A stretch of 13,695 bases of DNA from Solirubrobacteraceae bacterium (GTDB lineage Bacteria > Actinomycetota > Thermoleophilia > Solirubrobacterales > Solirubrobacteraceae): positions 1 to 13,695 of the forward strand of contig JAEMTR010000023.1 in the NCBI GenBank assembly GCA_016462245.1. Direction: 5' to 3'. The position numbers and the translations under genes are program-made. Every line of letters starts with the position of its first letter. Positions within the stretch are counted from its first letter, which is position 1. Under the pieces are notes generated by a model. That model was not told the origin of the DNA, made no database searches, and saw nothing but the letters and a program-made list of their open reading frames with translations. Below, piece by piece: positions 1-5,576 of the stretch.

Positions 1-542
1 CCCCGGCAACCCCGGCCGGAAGCGCCGCCGCGGCGGCTGCGCCCGAGCCGCAGACAGAAGAGGTAGCGGCGCCGCAACCGTCGGCCGCCGCCGTTGCGGT
101 GACGATCGAGCAGGTCACCGAGATCTGGCCAGCCGTTTTGGAGACGATCAATCCCGAACAGCCGATGGTCTGCGCAGCGCTCGCACGCGCTCAGCCGGCC
201 GAGATGCGGGCAGGGATTCTTGTAGTTGCCTTCCCCGAAGACGATTCATTCAATCGCCGGATGGTCGCCGACAACGCAGATGCGCGGACCGTGGTGGGCA
301 TGGCGCTCGAATCACTGCTCGGCGCACGCGTGCGGATTGAGTACGAGCTGCGCGACCTTGGCACGGCGCCAGAGGCGCGGGCGCTGGCAGGCGATGAGCT
401 GGTCGATCGATTGCTCGAAACGTTCGACGCCGAGGAGATCGTCGCCGCCCCAGCTGCGGTCAGTGAAGCGCCCGACGAGGCAGGCGGCGACCAGCAGCCG
501 GACTTCGCCGATGACGGTGACCCCGGCCCCGAAGGGCCGTAA
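1..542 (+). CDS. dnaX: DNA polymerase III subunit gamma/tau, C-terminal fragment
   Basis: This is the 3' end of the clamp-loader ATPase gene, reading from the window edge in the frame of base 3 to TAA at 540-542 (about 179 residues). The first 30 or so residues are an Ala/Pro/Glu-rich linker of the kind that joins the ATPase body to the tau tail. A compact domain follows (IEQVTEIWPAVLETI, then FPEDDSFNRR, ending near RIEYELRD) that matches the C-terminal domain typical of Gram-positive and actinobacterial DnaX. The last 45 residues are acidic and low in complexity. The Walker A/B and zinc-binding parts lie upstream of the window. A GTG at 99 could look like a start, but the frame is open and tau-like well before it, so I treat it as internal. 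recR follows 3 bases after the stop, which is the usual dnaX-recR partnership. Identification rests on the tail domain and synteny. Confidence 0.85.
   Translation, partial: PATPAGSAAAAAAPEPQTEEVAAPQPSAAAVAVTIEQVTEIWPAVLETINPEQPMVCAALARAQPAEMRAGILVVAFPEDDSFNRRMVADNADARTVVGMALESLLGARVRIEYELRDLGTAPEARALAGDELVDRLLETFDAEEIVAAPAAVSEAPDEAGGDQQPDFADDGDPGPEGP
531..536 (+). promoter_or_regulatory. Shine-Dalgarno site of recR
   Basis: GAAGGG lies inside the last codons of dnaX, 9 bases before the GTG at 546. It supports that GTG as the recR start and suggests the two genes are translated from one message. Confidence 0.5.
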
Positions 543-545
543 GGC

Positions 546-1151
546 GTGTTTGCTGCTCCAGTACAGAGGCTGATCACCGAGCTCTCGAAGTTGCCGGGGA
601 TCGGCTCGCGCACGGCGCAGCGGCTCGCCTTCCACATTCTGCGGCTCGAGAAGGAAGACGCGCTGGCGTTGGCCGACGCGATCCGCGAGGTGAAGGAGAA
701 GATCGGTTTCTGCGAGGTCTGCTGCAACCTCTCCGAAGGGCCGCGCTGCGTTATCTGCCAAGACGCGCGCCGCGACCAGACTTTGATCTGCGTTGTCGAG
801 GAGCCCGGCGACGTGATTCCGGTCGAACGCACGCACGAGTTCCGCGGCACCTACCACGTGCTCGGCGGCGCGCTCTCGCCGATCGATGGGATCGACGCCG
901 ACGATTTGAAGATTGCTGAGCTCTACGCACGGATCGAATCGGCAGACCCAAAGATCGCTGAGATCGTGCTCGCCACCAACCCAACGACGACCGGCGAGGC
1001 GACGGCGCTGCAGATCGCCCGCGGCGTTCACGAGCGCGCGCCTGACGTCGCAGTAACGCGCCTTGCCTCCGGGCTGCCGGTCGGAGCAGACCTCGAGTAC
1101 GCCGACGAAGTAGCGCTTGGCCGCGCGATGATCGGCCGCCGCGAAGTCTGA
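546..1151 (+). CDS. recR: recombination mediator protein RecR
   Basis: RecR works with RecF/RecO to load RecA onto gapped DNA during recombinational repair in the cytoplasm. The 201-residue product is full length. It shows the helix-hairpin-helix (LPGIGSRTAQRLAFH, 16-30), a C4 zinc finger with Cys56, Cys59, Cys68 and Cys71, then the Toprim domain (VVEEPGDVIPVE from about 83, GTYHVLGGALSPIDGI at 101-116), and TNPTTTGEATA near 144-154 leading to the conserved C-terminal tail. The start is GTG at 546; the product then begins FAAPVQRLITEL, as RecR proteins usually do, and a GAAGGG site precedes it by 9 bases. It sits 3 bases after dnaX. The small ybaB/ebfC gene often found between dnaX and recR is absent here. 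Confidence 0.97.
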   Translation: MFAAPVQRLITELSKLPGIGSRTAQRLAFHILRLEKEDALALADAIREVKEKIGFCEVCCNLSEGPRCVICQDARRDQTLICVVEEPGDVIPVERTHEFRGTYHVLGGALSPIDGIDADDLKIAELYARIESADPKIAEIVLATNPTTTGEATALQIARGVHERAPDVAVTRLASGLPVGADLEYADEVALGRAMIGRREV

Positions 1152-1169
1152 GCGGTCGTCGCCGACCGC
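1152..1169 (+). terminator. perfect hairpin just after recR (terminator or lysC operator)
   Basis: GCGGTCG (1152-1158) and CGACCGC (1163-1169) are perfect 7-bp arms around the loop TCGC, starting on the base after the recR stop. There is no T-run, so it is not a classical intrinsic terminator, though actinobacteria are thought to use U-poor hairpins. The right arm reaches where the -35 region of the predicted lysC promoter would fall, so it could instead bind a regulator. Confidence 0.4.
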
Positions 1170-1189
1170 ACACAGACCGCGAACGCTCG

Positions 1190-1195
1190 TATCCT
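1190..1195 (+). promoter_or_regulatory. candidate -10 element for leaderless lysC transcription
   Basis: TATCCT matches the TANNNT -10 pattern and ends 8 bases before the lysC ATG at 1204, so transcription would begin at or next to the A of the start codon. No Shine-Dalgarno site lies before that ATG, as expected for a leaderless message. No convincing -35 hexamer is visible. Confidence 0.45.
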
Positions 1196-1203
1196 TGGCC
1201 GCT

Positions 1204-2475
1204 ATGGCTGACGCGACGATCGTGATGAAGTTCGGAGGCAGCTCAGTGGCAGACGCTGAGCTGCTTCGTCGTGCCGCGGAGCGGATCGTCACGCGGCGCG
1301 AAGAAGGCCATCGTGTTGTCGCCGTCTTGAGCGCCCGCGGTAAGGAGACCGATCGCCTGATCGAGGCCGCCTACGAGGTTTCCGATAACCCTGATCCGCG
1401 CGAGATGGACATGCTGCTCTCAACCGGGGAGCGGGTCTCATGCGCGCTCTGCGCGATGGCGATCAACGACCTTGGCCACAGCGCAATCTCTTTGACCGGC
1501 TCACAGGCTGGGATCGTTACCGATACAACGCACACCAAGGCGCGAATCCTCGACGTTCGCGCCGATCGCATCAGCGAAGCGCTCGACAACGATGAGATAG
1601 TGCTCGTCGCTGGTTTCCAAGGCGTCTCAACGACGAAGGATGTGACGACGCTCGGCCGCGGCGGCTCCGACACGACGGCCGTCGCGCTGGCCGCTGCGCT
1701 CGGCGCCGAAGAGTGTGAGATCTACACCGATGTGGCCGGCGTCTTCAGCGCCGACCCACGAATCGTTCCCGATGCGCGCAAGCTGTCGGTCGTCTCCTCC
1801 GAGGAGATGCTTGAAATGTCATCGTCAGGGGCAGGCGTGCTGCAGCTTCGCAGCGTCGAGTACGCCCGCAACCATGGCGTCCGTATCCACTGCAGGTCGA
1901 GCTTCGAGGACGGTCCCGGTACCGTGGTCCTCGCGGAGAATCAGAGAATGGAACATCCACTCATCACAGCAGTAACTCATTCGACCGACGAGGCTCGCGT
2001 CACGGTGATCGGCGTGCCCGACACGCCCGGCGCCGCAGGCCAGATCGCGACCGCGCTGGCGGAGGCGAACGTCAACGTCGACATGATCATTCAGAACGAG
2101 CCGGTTTCGAAGGACACGCGCGCCGACATGTCGTTCACGGTGCCGCGTGATGACCTGCGCGCTGCGCACGAGGCTTTGGATCGTTTGAAGTCCGAGATGG
2201 GGATCGGCGACATCGCGACCGACAAAGAGATGGGCAAGGTTTCAGTGATCGGTGCCGGAATGAAGTCGCACCCCGGCGTCGCGGCGAAGGTCTTCAGCGT
2301 GCTCGGCGGCGAGGGGATCAACATCGAGATGATCTCGACCTCGCCAATCAAGATCTCTTGCGTGATCGCTGGCGCGCGTGTCGAAGACGCGGTGCGCGCG
2401 CTGCACAGCGCCTTTGAACTGAGCGGCGAGGACACGATCCGCGCCGAGGAGCCGTTCGGGCTGCCACCGTCATGA
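1204..2475 (+). CDS. lysC: aspartate kinase (aspartokinase), alpha subunit
   Basis: Phosphorylates L-aspartate with ATP, the committed step to lysine, threonine, methionine and diaminopimelate. The 423-residue product has the kinase domain (KFGGSS at 9-14, STGERVS at 73-79, GRGGSDTT at 151-158, YTDVAGVFSADPR at 174-186) and two C-terminal ACT domains (about 263-340 and 345-420) that bind the feedback effectors. The GMKSHPGVAAK segment in the second ACT domain resembles the actinobacterial, Corynebacterium-type enzyme. I chose ATG 1204, giving MADATIVMKFGG. A TTG at 1195 would add three residues but overlaps the likely -10 element. The stop overlaps the asd start (ATGA), so the two are probably translationally coupled. 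Feedback by lysine plus threonine is expected from the family, not shown here. An internal start for a beta subunit is listed separately. Confidence 0.96.
   Translation: MADATIVMKFGGSSVADAELLRRAAERIVTRREEGHRVVAVLSARGKETDRLIEAAYEVSDNPDPREMDMLLSTGERVSCALCAMAINDLGHSAISLTGSQAGIVTDTTHTKARILDVRADRISEALDNDEIVLVAGFQGVSTTKDVTTLGRGGSDTTAVALAAALGAEECEIYTDVAGVFSADPRIVPDARKLSVVSSEEMLEMSSSGAGVLQLRSVEYARNHGVRIHCRSSFEDGPGTVVLAENQRMEHPLITAVTHSTDEARVTVIGVPDTPGAAGQIATALAEANVNVDMIIQNEPVSKDTRADMSFTVPRDDLRAAHEALDRLKSEMGIGDIATDKEMGKVSVIGAGMKSHPGVAAKVFSVLGGEGINIEMISTSPIKISCVIAGARVEDAVRALHSAFELSGEDTIRAEEPFGLPPS
1935..1938 (+). promoter_or_regulatory. internal Shine-Dalgarno site for LysC beta subunit
   Basis: GGAG inside the lysC coding sequence lies 9 bases before an in-frame ATG at 1948. 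It is a better ribosome site than anything before the main lysC start. Confidence 0.55.
1948..2475 (+). CDS. lysC: predicted aspartokinase beta (regulatory) subunit from an internal start
   Basis: ATG at 1948 is codon 249 of lysC and is in frame; translation from it would give a 175-residue protein made only of the two ACT domains. In Corynebacterium glutamicum and Bacillus subtilis the lysC gene is known to make both a full-length alpha chain and a C-terminal beta chain from such a start, and the enzyme is an alpha2beta2 tetramer. Here the new N-terminus (MEHPLITAVT, followed by EARVTVIGVPDTPG) falls at the matching place, right after the kinase domain ends at about residue 243. GGAG lies at a normal distance upstream. 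Use of this start is inferred; it has not been shown for this organism. Confidence 0.6.
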   Translation: MEHPLITAVTHSTDEARVTVIGVPDTPGAAGQIATALAEANVNVDMIIQNEPVSKDTRADMSFTVPRDDLRAAHEALDRLKSEMGIGDIATDKEMGKVSVIGAGMKSHPGVAAKVFSVLGGEGINIEMISTSPIKISCVIAGARVEDAVRALHSAFELSGEDTIRAEEPFGLPPS

Positions 2476-3491
2476 GGATCGCCGTCGTTGGCGCAACCGG
2501 CGCCGTTGGGCGCCTGCTGCTGGCGATGCTCAGCGAGCGCGGCGTAGCTGCAGATCAAGTAATTCCGTTCGCCAGCGCGCGCTCGGCGGGGACGATCCTT
2601 GAAGGCTACGGCGAAGTTCAGCCGCTCAGCGCTGAGACGATCAGCGGCTTCGACCTCGCGCTCTTCTCGGCCGGCGGCGCAACCTCGCGTGAGTGGGCGC
2701 CGCAGTTTGCCGCCGCCGGCGCGCTTGTCGTCGATAACTCATCGGCTTGGCGGAGCGACGATCAGGTTCCGCTCGTCGTCAGCGAGGTAAACCCCGACGC
2801 GATCGCCGACGCCGCGAAGGGGATTGTTGCCAACCCGAACTGCACGACGATGGTCGCGATGCTGCCGCTGAAAGCGCTGCACGATCAGTTTGGCCTTACC
2901 GCGATCGTTGCAACCAGTTACCAGGCCGCAGGTGGCGCCGGCCGCAGCGGCATCGATGAGCTGGCGGCTCAGGTGCCGGTGCTGCACGAAGACGTCGACC
3001 TTCTTGTGAGCGACGGAGAGAAGGCGGCGCGCAAGGTTACGGCGGAAGTCCACGCCAACACGCTCGCCTACAACGTCGTGCCGATGCTCGGCGCGCTCGA
3101 GGCGAACGGTTACACCGACGAAGAGATGAAACTCCAGAACGAAAGCCGCAAGATTCTCGAACTGCCGCAGCTCCAAGTCAGCCCGACCTGCGTGCGCGTT
3201 CCGGTGATGGTCGGCCACGCGATTGAGATCCGCGCGACGTTCGAGCGCGAGGTTGACTTGAGCGACGCGCTTGAGGCGCTGGCCGCGTTCCCCAACCTTG
3301 TCGTCGAAGCGGCGCCGACGCCGCTCGAGTGGGCGGGGCGCGACGAGGTGGCAGTCGGCCGCGTGCGCGTAGACCTCGACGATCCAAACAGCATCAACTT
3401 CTTCGTCGTTGGTGACAACCTGCGCAAGGGCGCAGCGCTGAACACGGTGCAGATCGCCGAACTGGCGATCGCGCGCGGCCTCGTCGGCTAG
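2472..3491 (+). CDS. asd: aspartate-semialdehyde dehydrogenase
   Basis: Reduces aspartyl phosphate, the product of the preceding aspartokinase, to aspartate semialdehyde with NADPH, the branch point for lysine/diaminopimelate and threonine/methionine. The 339-residue product is normal length. It begins with the dinucleotide-binding loop GATGAVG (7-13), has the nucleophile Cys124 in NPNCTT, the SYQAAGGAG segment at 149-157 with Gln151, and the base His249 in VRVPVMVGHAIEI with Arg242. The ATG overlaps the lysC stop as ATGA, a coupled arrangement that supports one operon for two consecutive steps. The TAG stop at 3489-3491 is only 6 bases from the end of the convergent sdhE-like gene, so no separate terminator fits between them. 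Confidence 0.97.
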   Translation: MRIAVVGATGAVGRLLLAMLSERGVAADQVIPFASARSAGTILEGYGEVQPLSAETISGFDLALFSAGGATSREWAPQFAAAGALVVDNSSAWRSDDQVPLVVSEVNPDAIADAAKGIVANPNCTTMVAMLPLKALHDQFGLTAIVATSYQAAGGAGRSGIDELAAQVPVLHEDVDLLVSDGEKAARKVTAEVHANTLAYNVVPMLGALEANGYTDEEMKLQNESRKILELPQLQVSPTCVRVPVMVGHAIEIRATFEREVDLSDALEALAAFPNLVVEAAPTPLEWAGRDEVAVGRVRVDLDDPNSINFFVVGDNLRKGAALNTVQIAELAIARGLVG

Positions 3492-3497
3492 GCGCCG

Positions 3498-4412
3498 CTA
3501 CCAGCCGCCAACGCCGCCGACAACCGCCTGCGACCAGTCGATCACCGCGGTTGGCTTGACGATGTGATGCTGCAGGCCAAGATCTTCCGGTGAGAGGCCC
3601 AGCGCCAAACCAACGAGCTGGGGCAGGTGCAAGACCGGCATGTTCAGCTCGCGCTTGACCTGCTTGGCGGCCATCGGCTGCTGCAGATCAAGGTTGAGGT
3701 GGCAGAGCGGGCACGGCGTAACAAGGCAGTCGGCCTCAGCATCGACTGCGTCGGCGAGGTGACGACCGGCCTGCTCAAGCGAGGCCTCCTTGTTCATCGT
3801 GATGATCGGGAAGCCGCAGCACTTATGTGAGCCGGCGTAGTCGATCACGGTGCCGCCTAGCGCTTCGATGACTTGGTCGAGGTACTCGTCGCGCGGCTGC
3901 GCGCGGTTGATGTCCAGCCGGTCGGTCGGGCGAACGATGTAGCAGCCGTAGAAGGGGCCGACGCGCAGGTCGGTAAGTGGATTTCTGACCAGCGTCTTCA
4001 GCTTGTCGAGGCCAATGTCTTCGACCAGCACCCAAAGGAAGTTCTTGTTGATGATTCCGTCCTGGTACTCAAGGCCCTCGTCGGAAAGCGTTTCGTTGAC
4101 CTGCGCGCGGTACTCAGCGCTGGCGTCGAGCCGCTGCTGGCATTCACTCTGCGCGCCCTGGCAGGTTGAGCAGATGTTCATCATCAGGTCTGCGCCCTGC
4201 GTGATCTCCTGCTGAGCGAGGGCGAAGGTACGAGCGTTGAGCGTGTCAGCGAGCTCTTGGCTGTGCTCAGCGATCACGCCTGCGCCGCAGCAGTTGGCGC
4301 GGTCAAGTTCAACCAGTTCGATGTTCAGCATCGGTGCGACGGCAGCCATCGAGCCGTGCAGTTCAGAGGTGAAGCCGCGGCTTACGCAGCCGGGCCAGTA
4401 GGCAACTTTCAT
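3498..4412 (-). CDS. sdhE: HdrB-like subunit of type E succinate dehydrogenase (two CCG domains)
   Basis: 304-residue cysteine-rich protein related to heterodisulfide reductase subunit B and to the SdhE/MfrE subunit of type E succinate:quinone oxidoreductases; it is unrelated to the FAD-assembly factor also called SdhE. Both CCG motifs are complete: Cys9, Cys41-Cys42-Gly, Cys81-x2-Cys84, and Cys157, Cys198-Cys199-Gly, Cys234-x2-Cys237. In HdrB these motifs bind non-cubane [4Fe-4S] clusters. The C-terminal VLHLPQLVGLALGL segment is amphipathic rather than a membrane span, and I see no transmembrane helix. It lies 17 bases after sdhB with AGGA 4 bases before its ATG, so it is the third gene of sdhABE. 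It presumably takes electrons from SdhB and passes them to quinone, in place of SdhC/SdhD. The final acceptor is inferred. Confidence 0.88.
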   Translation of the reverse strand: MKVAYWPGCVSRGFTSELHGSMAAVAPMLNIELVELDRANCCGAGVIAEHSQELADTLNARTFALAQQEITQGADLMMNICSTCQGAQSECQQRLDASAEYRAQVNETLSDEGLEYQDGIINKNFLWVLVEDIGLDKLKTLVRNPLTDLRVGPFYGCYIVRPTDRLDINRAQPRDEYLDQVIEALGGTVIDYAGSHKCCGFPIITMNKEASLEQAGRHLADAVDAEADCLVTPCPLCHLNLDLQQPMAAKQVKRELNMPVLHLPQLVGLALGLSPEDLGLQHHIVKPTAVIDWSQAVVGGVGGW

Positions 4413-4429
4413 AGCTTCCTTTCGTCCCT

Positions 4430-5554
4430 TTAGGCGCTCGAGCCTTCGGTGCCATCGGGCGCGACGCCGGCTGGCTCGGCAGCTTCAATTAGCTCGGCGA
4501 CTTCGGCGGTGCCTTCGTTGTCGGCGTCGGTACCGCTGATGTAGAGATTGAACTCGTTGCGCTGATCGCGCCCTTCGACGACCTCAAAAATCCTCTTCAC
4601 TCCCTCTGGCGCCTCGTGCGGATGGAGCAGCGCCTTGGCTGGAGTCATCTTCCGTCGCAGCAGCGCCGTCATCACGATCGGCAGGCTTGAGATCAGCTCC
4701 GGCACTGCGCGCGGGTGGAACTTGCCGCCGTACGAATCAGGCAGCAGATCGGCCTCGTGGAGGATGCCGTTCTTCTCAATGTTTTTAACAAAAGCCGCCT
4801 CGTGGCGCTCGCCATTGTTGCGGTCCTTGATATGGAAGTCGTTGCCGGCGATCCGTCGCAGTCGCATGATCTGGTTCATCGGCGCTACGCCCTTCGGGCA
4901 GGCCTCGATGCACTTGAAGCAGTGCGTGCAGTCGTAGATGCCGTGCTTGTCTTCGCCGAGATCCTTCAGCCGTTGCTCGTGAGCGGCGTCGCGCGGGTCA
5001 CCGACAAAGCGGTAGCTCTTGGCCAGCGCGGCGGGGCCAACGAAGAGCGGATCAACTTCCATCGAAAGGCAGTCGGAGACGCAGGCGCCGCACTGAATGC
5101 AGGCCATCGACTGGGTTACGTCGATCATCGATTCGCGCGAGACAATGTATTCGCGCTCAGGCACCGGCTCTTTGCCAATCAGCCATGGCGTGACGCGCTG
5201 GATCTTCTTCCAGTGGACGGCATCCATGTCGACGATCAGGTCCTTGATGATCGGCATGTTGCCCATCGGCTCAACTTCGATCACGCCATCCTCACCGGCG
5301 CTCGCTAGCGCGTCATCGAGGTGGGTGTGGCAGGCGAGGCCAGGCTTGCCATTGACGCGCACACCGCAGGAGCCACAGATCGCTGAGCGGCACGAGCAGC
5401 GAACGCCGATAGAACCGTCTTTCTCATTGCGGGCCTGAAGAATTCCTTCCAGCACCGAGCGGTGGGGCTCCAGCTCAACGGTGTGCTCGTCCCAGTAAGG
5501 CGCAGCGCCGGTTTCCGGGTCGTAGCGGCGGATCTTGAGCTTGAATTCGGCCAT
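4430..5554 (-). CDS. sdhB: succinate dehydrogenase iron-sulfur subunit, type E
   Basis: Carries electrons from the SdhA flavin towards the quinone-reacting part. Residues 53-75 hold the [2Fe-2S] ligands Cys55, Cys60, Cys63 and Cys75. CIQCGACVSDC provides Cys152, 155, 158 and 162. CTHCFKCIEACPKG provides Cys209, 212, 215 and 219. Ordinary SdhB proteins have Ile or Val where Cys212 stands and carry a [3Fe-4S] cluster there; the extra Cys completes a ligand set for a [4Fe-4S] cluster, as in Sulfolobus-type enzymes. The protein has 374 residues, about 130 more than classical SdhB (about 240); the additional C-terminal part ends in an acidic, Ala/Glu-rich tail. It sits 22 bases after sdhA and 17 before sdhE. 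No clear ribosome site precedes the ATG, although a purine-rich stretch does. Confidence 0.95.
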   Translation of the reverse strand: MAEFKLKIRRYDPETGAAPYWDEHTVELEPHRSVLEGILQARNEKDGSIGVRCSCRSAICGSCGVRVNGKPGLACHTHLDDALASAGEDGVIEVEPMGNMPIIKDLIVDMDAVHWKKIQRVTPWLIGKEPVPEREYIVSRESMIDVTQSMACIQCGACVSDCLSMEVDPLFVGPAALAKSYRFVGDPRDAAHEQRLKDLGEDKHGIYDCTHCFKCIEACPKGVAPMNQIMRLRRIAGNDFHIKDRNNGERHEAAFVKNIEKNGILHEADLLPDSYGGKFHPRAVPELISSLPIVMTALLRRKMTPAKALLHPHEAPEGVKRIFEVVEGRDQRNEFNLYISGTDADNEGTAEVAELIEAAEPAGVAPDGTEGSSA

Positions 5555-5576
5555 TGTTTCTTTCTCGTGCGGGGTT

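Noticed and set aside
1195..1203. TTG at 1195 as the lysC start
   Set aside because: It adds only Met-Ala-Ala, has no ribosome site and overlaps the likely -10; ATG 1204 gives the usual family N-terminus.
312..1292. Long minus-strand open frame (326 codons) opposite dnaX, recR and the start of lysC
   Set aside because: It lies opposite clear genes with motif-level support, and its Arg/Val/Asp-rich translation resembles no family; long antisense frames are common in GC-rich DNA.
3492..3497. Bidirectional terminator between asd and sdhE
   Set aside because: Only 6 bases are available and no stem with useful length can be drawn without using coding sequence; the short TAG-GCGCCG-CTA symmetry is too weak.
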